From contig OU015525.1 of assembly GCA_907165065.1 (NCBI GenBank), forward strand, positions 4,158,622-4,222,621: a stretch of 64,000 bases of DNA, in the 5' to 3' direction. The translations under genes and the position numbers were made by a program. Within the stretch, counting starts at the first letter, position 1; the number at the start of each line of letters is the position of its first letter. The notes below the pieces were generated by a model. The model was not told where the DNA came from and did not search any database. It saw only the letters and a program-made list of their open reading frames with translations. Positions 10,479 to 22,595 of the stretch are shown here, one piece after another. The DNA comes from Caprimulgus europaeus (taxonomy: Eukaryota > Chordata > Aves > Caprimulgiformes > Caprimulgidae).

Positions 10479-13400
10479 TTTTAAAACAGTTTTACAATTT
10501 GTTTCTTCTAGCAGCCTGGTAAAATCAGGATATCATGATATACAGGAACAACATCTGAGGAAAACATCAGAGACCATTTTTTTTCTACCTTATTTGATGT
10601 ATTTAACATATTCATTTTCTAAGTATCACTAAGCCACTGGTTAATGCACCTGGATGTCGTTCCTCTTGGTTACAGAAATCAAACATACATCAGCACTTAG
10701 CATCATATTACCATGGTTTTAGTGTTATTACAGTATTATTTAATGCTATTAACTCTACATTTTGCTTTTTTCAAAATCAACTACAGCAAACCTACTCAGA
10801 CCATCTAAATAGCAGGATTTCATAACATTTTAACCAACAAACAGGGTTTCTATGATCTTTGCTAGTAAAGTACTTACAGTGCAATCCACTCTGGAATCTT
10901 TCTTGCTTGCATTGCTGCAAAATTCAAAGGCAACTGCTCCATGAAAACCTGTGTTCTTGTCAGTTCCCTTCCTGCCATTGTAATATCCACTGCAGAAACA
11001 CCAGATAGAATTTATTGGTAGAGGTGTATTATTAATATTTCATGTTCTCCAGAGCAAATTTCACCTGGTATTTTCATTCTGTGGACAATTGTGTAAAAAA
11101 TTAAGGTTTTGAAGCTGATTTGGATGGAAGGAAGAGAGCAAGACAAGACCTTTCAACAGGACATCTTGCTTTTCAGATCAGTCTTCCAGTGGGCACAGTA
11201 TCCTTCATTGTCCTCTTTGGAATATCCTGCACCATTACAGTTCCCGAGGCAGGCAAAGGAGAAATCATGAAAATATAAATAAAATAAATAAGTGATATAG
11301 AATCTCCTAATTCCTTTTTTCCAAAATTATTTTTTCTCATCTAAAGGTGGCCTTAGGCTTTGTTTTTATTTTTTGCAACATAGGACCCAAATTAGACCAT
11401 GAGAACTATAAAAAATCTTACTTAGTTGGTATCTACGGGTCTTCAGTTGCAACTCCCTTGAAAGTTGCAAGAAAGACAAAGAAATATTTAGGACCAGGGT
11501 CTGCTTAGTTTTACACCATTCAAAATCCAAACTCACCCATTAGTCTTCTTTTAACTGAATTGCTGGTTAATACAGAATGGTAGATAGATTAGAGACCTAG
11601 GAAATGTAGATGTAACAATTTCTGCTTTAGCTGCTGCTCCTTACTTGCTGCATTACCTTGAGCAGGGGGTTTCAGCTCCCTGGGACTCAGTTTCTGCTCT
11701 TTGTAGAGCAAGCTTTGCAAGGTAGGAACTCTCTTTTCTGTATTTCTACAGCAGACACAGCAGTAATATCCCATTCCCACATCAAGCTTCCAGATATTAC
11801 ACCATGGTGAATAATAGTGTGAGAGAAAACAGCCCTGAACCATTTCTTTTTTTAAAAAAAAAAAGCTGTAATATCTCATTCTCATTTGTTTCTGCAATTT
11901 AGGAAACATACGTTCCACAGCACACTGAGCTATTTCTAATATGCCCAGCTGTGCAGGTTGATAGGCTAGAGATAAAACGATGCTGCTAATGAAAAACAGC
12001 TGCTCATTAGTCAGGAGAAAACTGGGTAGGATGTTTAGAGATACAATTATTTTTACTGTTCTTGTCCCTTTTACGGTTATACAGAAATTATTTTATTATC
12101 AAATCATGTTAGATGGCATCTCAGGTTGAACATTTTAAAAATGAATGTGGTTCATTAACAACATGATGAATATTTAAGGAGGATTACACAGCATAATGAA
12201 CTTCCTTTATTTTATTTTTAAAATAGAAGTCCAATAAATTTGCTAATATTTCATCAGTTAATGTTGCAATTAGTTGTGCAGCATCTTTCCCCAGCTTTCT
12301 CAACACCTCTTTTATTGCTGACTGTGAATTTAAGTCTGATTCAAAGGGTTGAAAAGCTGTGTTTTTTCCCTTTAGCATCAATCAGAAACAGACTTATATA
12401 AGTCTAATCTAAGAGCTAAGCAGTCACCTCACCTACAAGAAACCTCTGATAAAAGAAAGAGAGCCAAACAGTCTGCTCTGATGCTCTGTATCTCAAAAAT
12501 AAAACAAAATTGAAATCTTATCCTCTGAATAACCCTTTTTGTGATCTTATCATGCTTCCCACAAAATTGACTAGAATTTCTCAGCTGCACAAGACTCTCA
12601 TCCTTAAAATTCTTCTACTTTACTTGAGAAAAAAGCCAAGAAAAAAACAAGAAGTAGAAAGAAATGGTTGAATATCCTTACTGTTAAATATATCTTAAAA
12701 AATCTAATTATTTATTTGCCAGAACCCCATTTAGTTAGGGTCTTACTAACTAAACCCTTACGCTAGAAGGTTGGTTGTGGACTTTCGAATCTTTCTGCCA
12801 TGAGCAGAGTGGGCTTAGTGCTTTTGAGTCTGCTCTGATCAGAAAATCTTCAGCTCAATTTATTCAGCAAGCAAAAGCAGCAAAATGAAAGAAAAGAAAA
12901 AGGAGATTGCCTGAGAATCTGCCTAAGTCTTTGGGGCCAAACCTTTCTCTCATGTTGTCTTCCTCTCCAGACTTACAGTCTGAAGGCAAGGATATCCCAG
13001 GACCAAATTTTTAGCAGACTCAAAAATCCACATTGTATAGCTCAGCAGAAAGGTTTTTAAAGATATAAGCCTGGCTGAAAAATATCCTTATAAAAAATGA
13101 GTTTTGAGTAGAAAGTTGAGCAAAGCTGATGCCTCGCAGAAGTTGTCTGACTGTGGTGGAAATTGAGTGGGGGAACTCTCCATTGAGCTGCAGCTACCCA
13201 GAGATATTGTGGTGCTATTTGGAGAGACCTGCTTCTCATGGAGGGCTGATAACATTTTTTTTTGGGTGTATATCATGGAAGATGCACAGGAAAAAATGTC
13301 CCATGAGTAAATATACATGAAAAGAGAAAGTGTGTACCTTCAAGAGCCTGAAGAAAACCATAACATACTTTTAAAACAATATTTAGCTATACCTCAAAGT

Positions 13401-14135
13401 TATTATTTAATGTCACAAACCCCGATTTTTTCCATAAAAAAACCTCATGAAATTAGAGAATTATTTCACTGACACTTGCTTAATGAGGAAAAAGGTTATT
13501 GCCCAGTTATCTCCAATAGCAAGTCAACACATTAAGAAATATACACAGATCACCTATCTGCTGGCAAGAACAGAACTGGAAACAGCAACTCCATTGTGAT
13601 GTTAATTTTTTTAACTGGAGCATTTGGAGTTCACCAATACATGTCTGCTGTGGAGAAACAGTGACAAACTGTGTTGTAAGAAAACATCAATATCAATAAA
13701 TTCCTGGAGCCAAAGCCTTTTTAATCTCTTGTATTGCAGGTAAAATAAACAAGAGAAATTATCTGTAACAACTCAGAATCCCAACTCGGTGACAAAGTCC
13801 TTCTGCAAGATGCTTGTACAGACATAAAACAAAAAGAAAGTTGCAGTCCTAGGAGCCTCATGGGCTGAGTAGTTATTAAAAGACAAACAGGTAAAGATGA
13901 AGACCAAGCAAGGATAAGAAGTTACTGTTTATCAGGAGATAAAAGACTTGTAATGTGCTGACAAACTAGCTTTTGTCCAGTTTTTTTAGTTTTAGAACAA
14001 TAGAGAATTTTGAAGGGTAAGGAAAGTTATCCTTGTAAGCACAGAGAGAAAATTGTTCCTGACAAATGAGGAACAAAATGGTAGCAGGCACAAATCTGAG
14101 GTGGAAAGTAACATCTGCATGATATTTTTGAATTC

Positions 14136-14457
14136 CATAGACTTATAGAATCATTTTGGTTTGAAAAGACCCTTAAGATTATTGAGTCCAACCAAAAACC
14201 TAACACAGCTGAGTCCACCACTAAACCATGTCCCTAAGCACCACATCTACATGTCTTTTAAATGCCACCAGACATGACGACTTATCCACTTCCCTGGGCA
14301 GCCTGTTCTAATGTTTGACAACCCTTTCAACAAAGAAAAGTTTCCTAATAGTCAATCTAAACCTCCCCTGGCACAACCTGAGGCCATTTCCTCTTGTCTT
14401 ATCACTTGTTACTTGGGGGAAGAGACTGAGACCCACCTCGCTACAACCTCCTTTCAC
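14136..14457 (-). mobile_element. CR1 LINE 3' end, older copy
   Basis: Read on the minus strand, the element ends in a decayed AATCTATGG-like tail at 14136. Typical CR1 3' blocks follow (+ strand): AGTCCAACC, TCCCTGGGCAGCCTGTTCTAATG, GGCCATTTCCTCTTGTC. CR1 similarity stops near 14457. It belongs to a different CR1 subfamily from the next copy and is more decayed. Confidence 0.85.
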
Positions 14458-14563
14458 CATCACTGTGGCTCAGACTAGCCTTGTGACACCAAGCTGAATG
14501 ACACATTGCTAGTATCCCAATTAGTGAATGAAGTCCTGGTCTTTGGGAACACCTTAAATGTCT

Positions 14564-15091
14564 TCACAGAATCACAGAATGTCAGGGATTGGAAGGGACC
14601 TCAAAAGATCATCTAGTCCAATCCCCCTGCCGGAGCAGGAACACCTAGATGACATCACACAGGAAGGCGTCCAGGCGGGTCTTGAATGTCTCCAGAGAAG
14701 GAGACTCCACAACCTCCCTGGGCAGCCTGTTCCAGTGCTCTGTCACCCTCACAGTAAAGAAGTTTCTTCTCAAGTTTAAGCGGAACCTCCTGTGTTCCAG
14801 CTCACACCCATTACCCCTTGTCCTATCATTACACATTACTGAGAAGAGCCTGGCTCCATCCTCGTGACATTTGCCCTTTACGTATTTATAAACATTAATC
14901 AGGTCCCCCCTCAGCCTCCTCTCCTCCAAGCTAAAGAGCCCCAGCTCCCTCAGCCTTTCCTCATAAGGGAGATGCTCCACTCCCTTAATCATCTTGGTGG
15001 CTCTGCGCTGGACTCTCTCAAGCAGCTCCCTGTCCTTCTTGAACTGTGGAGCCCAGAACTGGACACAATATTCCAGATGCGGCCTCACCAG
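14564..15091 (-). mobile_element. CR1 LINE, 5'-truncated, best-preserved copy in the window
   Basis: The minus-strand element is truncated at 15091 and ends at an ATTCTGTGATTCTGTGA tail (14564-14580). The ORF2 C-terminal part is open, so few mutations have accumulated. Only about 105 bp separate it from an older CR1 3' end in the same orientation. CR1 elements normally make no long target duplications, and none is seen. Confidence 0.95.
14645..15088 (-). pseudogene. C-terminal fragment of CR1 ORF2 (endonuclease-reverse transcriptase)
   Basis: This is a 147-codon uninterrupted frame ending in a TAG stop (14645-14647). It covers only the part of ORF2 after the reverse transcriptase palm. It opens [16 protein letters not shown] and then shows [31 protein letters not shown] and [14 protein letters not shown], all recognisable CR1 C-terminal blocks. 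Full-length ORF2 is several times longer, and the endonuclease and catalytic residues are absent because of 5' truncation, so the fragment cannot support retrotransposition. The first Met is internal to the original protein and is not a real start. The lack of stops or frameshifts over 444 bp points to a fairly recent insertion. Confidence 0.9.
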
Positions 15092-16835
15092 TTCCTGTAG
15101 GGTTCTAGTGCTCTTCCAGAAACATCATCAGTCTACCATTACGTGACTGCTCAAGGGACAATCCAGCTGCCTTGAGAATGAAAACACAAGGTCAAGACTT
15201 GATCCTCTCCTTTACAGAGTCTTGCCCAAATGATGCCCAAGTAGAAACCCATGTAATAATTGTTTATGTGTGTAGAAAATATATGTACATATGTAGCATA
15301 CATATGCACCAACATCTGCATATAAATATATATACATATGTTACAAATGTGATCTAGCACACAGTAAATCCCTTCTGATCATTGTCTCTGTGTCTTTCTC
15401 TGCTCCCAGATCCAGAGGACTTTGGGGAGCTATCATAACCTATCACTACATGTGCACAGCAGGTCCTTAGCCCAGAGCTATTGGTGCCATCATGCACACT
15501 GGAAAAGAAATCCCACTGGCCAACAACACTAATCGACTATTACCTTCTTGATGGATCAGACATCAAAGGATGTTCTGGAATGTGGCACCATGTGACACAA
15601 AAGCCAAAACAAAACAAAACAACAACCAAAAAAAAGATGAGCATAGTTCATTGCATTATGTAGGCTTGAGCCACAACAACTGAGAACAGGGAGCTACTTA
15701 TTGCTCTACTACTTACTAGAAAACTTCATTTTATGTATGTTGTTGAGTAAATAATAATAACCTACTCCAAGTCCATTCAGTCTTTTCCTATCCAGGTGGT
15801 CTCATCTTGTATCATCGTGCTGTAGTCTAGAGGAGTGGTCAGCCACCAAGCTGAAAACTTAGCAAGGAAATGGATAATTTGAAAAAAAATCTAAACAAAT
15901 AATTTTGCTAATTTCTAGTCCCCATGGGGCAGGAGACTCCAGCCTGGCTTTGAAGAATTATACTCCTTAGTTGAGACAGGCTCCTTTCACATTGTAAATG
16001 AGAGTGATAATCTTTACAGCATCCAAGGTAATAAGCAGCAGCTTACTCTGATTAAACACCGTAGCATCAACTCAGTGGAAAAAAAAAATATTAAAAAAAA
16101 ATATATTCTGAGTAGACTTCAATATCTATTTTTGCAAATTTGTAATTTGATAAAGTAGGGAGCTAAATTTCTCTGTATAGTTTCACTGCTATTTTAGTCC
16201 TGATTCTTTCAGGAATTTTGCAACTCAGCTTCATTCCTCATTATCTGGTCTGCTGTCATTCTGTCGCAGGTTTTACATCAAAGCTCTGTCATGGTACTTT
16301 GAGTCCATCTTGTAATAATATATTGACCCATCTAGTCCTAGACCTCAGCCAGCTTTCAAATGACTCGTGTCACATTTTTTCAGTGCTCTGAGAGTTGGAG
16401 TCAGTCCATCTCAAGCTGTAGCAAGCCCTTGGGGATGCAGGGGATGCAGACTGAGGATAAGGGAGAGGTTACCAGGGTCTGCAATATTTCAGATAAATTA
16501 ACAGTGGAAGGTGGGACAAAAATCCTGGGGAGGAAATAAATATACCCAAAGTAGATGATTGTATGAAAAAAGATTAGGCCCCGGAGAGGAGCTGGCAAAG
16601 CTCTGTTATTTGCTATCTTCTGTTTTGTCATGCCAGAGGTGCATTTTCATAGGTTATGAATGCTATCAGGAGGAAAAAAAATATCTTAACTTAGGTTAAA
16701 ATAACCATAGAGAGCAGGTAACCTGGATTTTAATTCCATCAAGAAGCTAAAATTCAACCTGATGCTTCCCACAGGCAATAGTTGGAACTGTTGAATTGAA
16801 TTCAGATTTACTAGACTGGTGCCAGGATCACAGGC

Positions 16836-16866
16836 TTTTTTTTTTCTTTTTCTTTTTTTTTTTTTT
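16836..16866. repeat. T-rich tract
   Basis: About 28 of 31 bases are T, interrupted by three C. No neighbouring retrotransposon body was recognised. Confidence 0.8.
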
Positions 16867-17232
16867 CCACAAAGACTTATATCGTTTTACTTTTCCCTAT
16901 TTGTCCCTCCTCACAAATTGCTGTCCTAAAGGGCAGGAAGTACAATAACTTCTTTACTCCAAAAGTGGCATTATATGGCAATTTCCTCTTAAGAAATAAC
17001 CTTATAATTATGAAAAAAATAATATACTTTAATAAGGCTCTTTCAGTATTATATTTGTAGGCAAGAAAAGGTCAGAGATGGAAAAAGAAAATATGAAGGG
17101 CATGAGGAGATGAAGATTCTTGATTTGTTTATTTACACATCTAAAATTTTGAACATACGAACTGGAGACTTCATGAAACATATCCCAATTTGAAAAGGAA
17201 TTGGATTTTTGTAAAAGGCCTGTTAAATGAAG

Positions 17233-17271
17233 CTATATATATAATATATATATGTATTATATATATATATT
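17233..17271. repeat. AT-alternating tract, potential hairpin
   Basis: Alternating TA runs on both sides of a short TATGTATTAT centre make the tract nearly self-complementary. It is followed directly by a T-rich run to about 17289. Confidence 0.8.
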
Positions 17272-18193
17272 TTTTATTTTTTTTTTTTCCCCAGGTGGAT
17301 TATATTATCTATTTTTGCTCCCAGAAAAGGAATAGAATAAACCAATCTCAACAAGTACACTTCAAATAAATGGTTTTCCATCTCGTTTTAAATACCTGCT
17401 CCTAGGGTAAAGTAAAACTGCCTTAAATCACAAAATGGGGACATTCCAAAAGAAATATAGGCTTTACTCTTTACTGTAGTAGTGGTTTTTACATACTAAT
17501 GTAAATGAAAAACCAAGAAAGAGATTTTTGGATATAGATTCCTGGTTTGTATTTAGTGTAAGAGTCTGAAGTGCCCATTGCGTAAACATGAGGGCTATTT
17601 GTCATAGATTCAGACTGCAATCTAAGGTCTGTGTGGCTGAAATGGCTAAATTTTGTTTTCTAAAGTGACCTAGGACTAAACTTTAAAGGCAAGAGAGTAG
17701 GTTTTGGAAGGGAATATAGGCAGTTTTGATGAAATTATGGTTTTTAGGTAGTGAGGCATGAAATTCTCATTGGAATATTTTTTATTATTGACATGCACAT
17801 CATAAGAATTTAGTGGCAAGACAGACAGGACCAGAAGAAATGGCTGCTGATCTGAATTTTTATTTTTTAATAATTATTTTCCCCAGGGGATATCCAGGTT
17901 GTCTTGCTAATACACAGAGTGTTGCTTCTGTCAACTGCTTTATCAAAGTGGCAGCTTTTCACCCCTAAATTTCTCTCTTGGGGTAACTCTTCGAGGAGCA
18001 GGGTCTTGGTGCTTTGCTTTCTCTTTTCTCTTTTCCCCAACTATTTCCTTCATAATTAATTCACAGTGCTCTCCAAAGAATATGCATTCGGGTTCTGATC
18101 CCTGTCTGACCTCAAATGCAAGCTGAGAAGAAGACCTTGACATGCCTTATATTTGACATCAAAGCTCCAAAAGTGTTCTAGAAAGCAAATGTT

Positions 18194-18783
18194 TGTGCTG
18201 GTTTTGGCTAGGATAGAATTAATTTTCTTCACAGTGGCTAGTATGGGGCTGTGATTGGGATTTGTGCTGGAAGCAGTGTTGATAACACAGGGCTGTTTTT
18301 GTTATTGCTGAACAGAGCTTACACAGAGTCAAGGGCTTTTCTGCTTCTCACATCACCCACCAGTGAGCAGGCTGGAGGTGCACAAGGAGTTGGGGTGGCT
18401 GAATCCAACTGACCAAAGGGATATTCCAGACCATATGACATCATGCTCAGTAATAAAACTAGGGAGACGTTTAGCAGGGGAACTGATGCTCGGGAACTGG
18501 CTGGGCACTGGTCGGTTGATGGTGAGCAATTATTTTCACTTGCATCACTTGTCTTTCTTGGGTTTTATTTTTTTCTCTCTTTATTATTTTCCTTTTTATT
18601 ACATTTTACTGTTGTTATTATTATTGTTATTATTATTATTATTTAAATTATGAATCTGTTGTTATCTCAGCCCATTAATTTTCTCACTTTTACTTTTCCA
18701 ATTCTCTTTCCCCAGCCCACTGCAGGAGGAGTGAGCGAGTGGCTGTGTAGTGCTTAGTTGCCAGCTGGGGTTAAACCATGACA
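18194..18783 (+). mobile_element. Solo LTR, avian ERVL-like family, copy 3
   Basis: The element starts TGTGCTGGTTTTGGCTAGG and ends AAACCATGACA. Flanks ATGTT (18189-18193) and ATGTC (18784-18788) match at 4 of 5 positions, consistent with a decayed 5-bp duplication. Internal marks are a GACATCATGCTCAGTAATAAA promoter-like area, a GTTATTATT array (18610-18644), and GAGTGAGCGAGTGGCTGTGTAG near the 3' end. Open frames of 96 and 67 codons inside it are artefacts of the TTA array. It is the same subfamily as the reversed copy at 8395. Confidence 0.85.
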
Positions 18784-18788
18784 ATGTC

Positions 18789-21281
18789 TCATACCAGTTT
18801 CTTCCTTCAAGATCTGCTCCACTCCTCCATCACGCAAGCTTCATACAGCAACAATACAGCTTCAGCATAGATGTTTTGGTCCTTTCAAGACCAGAAAAGG
18901 AAAGCTTGTTGGGCTTTTCTGGATTGCACTTAAGTTACCCACAGAAGTATTTTGGTTAATTCAAGTCTCATTCAATTGAGCTGAAGATGCTGTTTCAGGG
19001 ACGTTCACAACCAAGACACCTGTCCTCATCTGTGCAGCAACTCACCATCCTCTTTGGGAGAACAGATGTCCAACATAAATATTATCTGATGCCAAGGTGC
19101 CCCAAATTTAAGAGTTTTTTAACAAACACTTTAAACGTGTCTGTGCAACAAACCTCTGTATAGCAATGCTCCCTGTACTAGCACCATCAAAACCTTGACC
19201 TATGGACTCCTTGTAGATAATAAAGGGTTAAAAAGTTCCCTGAGGAAGAATCCCATACCAGTATCAGTGGCATTTCCCTGTTGGACAGTTCAGGAAGAAG
19301 CCTTAATTTTGAAACTAAATCTAATTGGAGTTTGTTTGAGGTTCAGCTCTCCTATTGACTTAACAAGCTGCTAGAAGGTCTAATAAATATTGACATGATC
19401 CTTTTCCCTTTGGCAGGGCATTGTAAGAACTTCACTTCACAGCTCAATGATGCCTCCCTGTGTTGCCTGTGTCACAATGTAGAGAAGAGGAAAAAAAATA
19501 TGATCAGCACTCACTTCTACATGGAAATTTAATGAGTGTTTTTCTAAATTTTCTCCAGCCAGTTCAGCTGAAATAGTCATGAGCTTGCTTTCAAGCAAAG
19601 AGACATTCAAACCCCATTTCACAATGAGTATCTGGTAACTGCTTGGGTTTCACCCTCACAAAAGGGGAGGACATGGTGTAAATTACAGTTATGAACTGCA
19701 GTGGTTGCACTTTGGTCTGTGCCTATTTACTTGATGTGCTTCTTATTTCAGCAGAGCTCATCAGAATTAAAAGTTAAATTAACCCTGGTTACAGCAGATG
19801 AGAATAATACCTCTGGGTGGGTCACAAGGAATGGAAAGTGAAGTGAGCAAAAGGGAGTGACATGGGAGGGAGACAGCAGAGTTTGTTTTGAAGGTTGAGT
19901 TTTATTTGCTGATATTTTGGAAGTTATAAAATACAGTACTAAATAAATCCATTGATAAGAATAATATACTTTCAGATAAAGCCTATTCAGTGTCAGTTTA
20001 AAGGAGTGATAAAAAATCACAATATAATAAGAAAGAATAAGTACAATGAACTTGGGGTCAGGGACAGTTTGAAAGAAAAATAGATACTGTACAATCTTAG
20101 GTGATGATTTAGAGGGAACAAAAAAATAATCATATACCATTTTGCAAAGTCTTGGTAATTCCCTTTTTATGTGTATCCTGAGCTGCACTCTCATGATGCT
20201 TATTTCTTCACTTGTGTATCTGCCAAAGTACTACCTAGCCCTGTGCCACTCGGTCTTGTAGCAGTGACTTGAGGTTGCAGCTGTGAGGCTAAAAAGTACA
20301 ACTTTGGATACGACTGGAAGAGGAGGAGGACGAGTGTGATCTGCATTTAAAAAATAACAGTTTTGTCCTGGTGCATTTCCTTTCAGCTGATTGCCAATGG
20401 CTTTTGAAGGAGTTAGTGTCTTTGTACTTAGTTTGCAGATGAGGGGAGCTGCATTAGTGGAATGGAGGATGCCTGCCCCACAACGTCTGGGGCAGAAAAG
20501 GGACTAGACCTAAAGACTTAAAGTCTACAGTTGTGAGATTACTTCCCTGCTCTTTCACTTGCCAAAGAGACTGGCTTTGCAGCACAAAGTCTAAGTTTCC
20601 ACCTACTACAGTAGGACCAAGCAACACTGAATTGAGTGATGTTGCTGAACTTTCACAGCTTTTAGGTGAAAGGTGAGCCCATGACATGATCAAGTGTTGC
20701 TTCTTCTCCACAGCGTGTGTGAGGATGGTACAAACTCTGATGGTCTGAAGAATGGACTCTTCCTCATATCATGCCTTCCCACAGCCCAAAAGAGCAGCCC
20801 AGTTCCTTCCCATGTAAGTCTGGCTTGCAATGTGGCCAGAGCAGCATGACGCTCTGTGGGGGTAGCAAACCAGTAAAGGAGAAAAGTCATAGGTATGTTT
20901 ATCTCTAGACTTAAGCATCTACGCTGCTGGCAGCACAGCACAGAGCCTTTGTGACAAATGCTGGAGTTGCCCAAAAAGCACTCGCAGCACAGGCACAGCC
21001 TCAGCCAGGTGGTGCTTTGCTGTTGATTCAGCCTTGGTCTTGTTCTACAGTGATTTGCTCTATGGAGAAATAACTACTACAGGGCACATCAGTGGCACTG
21101 TGCTTCCTTGACACATAGATGGTTTCAGTGTTGGGTAGGAGTGCCCACAATAAATGACAAATACAAATCACAATAAATAAAATTTTACATATAAATTACA
21201 TACCTAAAATAGAAATTAAATATGTAAATATATATATATATTATATAAACAAAACCACAATAAATAAAATTATATTACATC
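18789..21281. other. Noncoding DNA, no gene recognised
   Basis: Nothing coding was recognised; the 148-codon minus-strand frame at 19748-20194 has no domain, and its length is expected by chance in A+T-rich DNA. Near 21169-21280 a CACAATAAATAAAATT segment is present twice, about 87 bp apart (21169 and 21256). Confidence 0.5.
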
Positions 21282-21385
21282 TCAGGGTTTAAGAGACATT
21301 TGGGCAATGCCCTTAATAACGTGCTTTAACTTTTGGTCAGTCTTTACATAGGCAGTTTGCCTAGATACCTAGGTCCCTTCCAACT
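21282..21385 (+). mobile_element. CR1-type 3' end fragment
   Basis: GGGTTTAAGAGACATTTGGG, CTTTAACTTTTGGTCAG and AGGTCCCTTCCAACTATTCT follow in the order seen at the 3' ends of one group of avian CR1 elements. The pentamer array that follows grew from the tail. Only about 100 bp of the element is left. Confidence 0.6.
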
Positions 21386-21449
21386 ATTCTATTCTATTCT
21401 ATTCTATTCTATTCTATTCTATTCTATTCTATTCTATTCTATTCTATTC
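21386..21449 (+). repeat. (ATTCT)n microsatellite, 12.8 units
   Basis: Twelve perfect ATTCT units plus ATTC form a 64-bp array without interruption. It sits exactly at the end of a CR1-like 3' sequence, so it probably expanded from the element's tail. Confidence 0.97.
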
Positions 21450-22595
21450 CAACCTAGCCCAGTCCAGTCTATATTTTAGAAGATGCATCCCATGGAAATG
21501 GTAGGAGGAAAATTACTGGAGTCATTTAAACTGAGACTAAAGAAAATACTATGGAAAATATGTGAACCCTAACAGGAGAATAGTTTAGACGAAGTTAATA
21601 TTTCTTTTTCATTTTTTAATTGCTTTTAATTTTTTTTTCCCCTGTCCCTCTGTGTTTATGATGCATCGCCAAAGCACTTAGCACGCTGCAGACATGAGAA
21701 TGCAAATTTGCTCTTTAACTGGGCATATGCAAGCAAAACTCAACCCAAATGAAATCCACATAGCTGTCTTAGAGAGGCCTGACTATTCAGGAACAAACAC
21801 AAGCTCTTCCTCCTGTACTTCATACCAGCCAGTTGTGCAACAGCTCTGATCTCACAACAATAAAGTCCAAAAGAAACAGTACATTTCTGTGTTGATAGAT
21901 TCAACATTTACCAAAACTAACTGGTGAAACTATCACACCTACCCTCTTCTTCCCAAGCACACCAGCAAAAGGAGTTATCACTCTGGCTTCCAACAACTGG
22001 TGTAGCATTTCCTGACACCCCCACTCTTACTTAGCAAGTAGCATTAAAAACAAACAAACAAAAATACCATTTAGATCCTTCTAGGATGTCTGGCTTAGAA
22101 ATTTTATTTTAAAATAGAACGTTCTTACGTACAATTTTAGTGTTTAAAGGTCTTTTTCAATAAAAGCAATGTAAATTCTTTTGACAGAAGGAAAATGGAA
22201 TTCACATTCAAATCTCCTGGTTGATATTCAAATAGTACTTAGATAACAGAGGTAGGTACTTGTCACAGAGCTTGTCAAATCTCTCCAGTTCTTCTATGAG
22301 TAAAATAAGGAGAAAAAGTCAATCTAGAGTCCCTTTATTGCATAAAGGTCAACGACCGTGTCTTCAAAGAGATCAGAAACAGGAGGGACAATAAAGGGAA
22401 ACAATTTAATACTCAAAAGTGAGTGCAAGCAGTACACCTGACAAAGTTATATTGTCCTGTCATTGATTTGTAACCATTTCACCCTTTTATAAGTCAAGTT
22501 TTTTTGTGTTTTGATGTCATAAGTATTGACCCATGATCATGAGTTTCCAGGTGACAAGATGCTTGTGATAAAGTAGCCACCCAGCCCAGTGCTAC
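21450..22595. other. Noncoding DNA, no gene recognised
   Basis: No element or gene was recognised. A small AAACAAACAAACAAAAA tract lies near 22046. Confidence 0.5.

Larger units (their letters stand above)
9326..14135. other. Noncoding DNA, no gene recognised
   Basis: This long stretch holds a 16-T run (10014-10029), a degenerate AGGCATAT repeat (10416-10478) and open frames up to 109 codons with no recognisable domain. Locally C-poor, A+T-rich sequence predominates. No RNA gene was recognised. Confidence 0.5.
15092..18193. other. Noncoding DNA, simple-sequence rich, no gene recognised
   Basis: Contents seen are alternating TATG/TATA sequence (15260-15340), an A/C-rich tract (15599-15641), T-rich sequence (16836-16866) and an AT-alternating tract (17233-17271). 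A 9-bp direct repeat GGGATGCAG occurs near 16433. No coding region was recognised. Confidence 0.5.

Noticed and set aside
11589-11918. 109-codon minus-strand frame
   Set aside because: Lysine runs from a simple A-tract, no family resemblance, and a chance-level length.
14649-15100. Plus-strand frames over the CR1 at 14.6-15.1 kb
   Set aside because: They are antisense shadows of the CR1 ORF2 fragment.
16318-16360. GACCCATCTAGTCCTAGACC as a reversed L3-type tail
   Set aside because: The match is too short and lacks the neighbouring blocks.
18363-18653. Frame ending in a poly-leucine run as a membrane protein
   Set aside because: It lies wholly inside an LTR and the leucines are a translation of the TTA array.
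19748-20194. 148-codon minus-strand frame
   Set aside because: Low-complexity hydrophobic translation of A+T-rich DNA with no domain; expected by chance.
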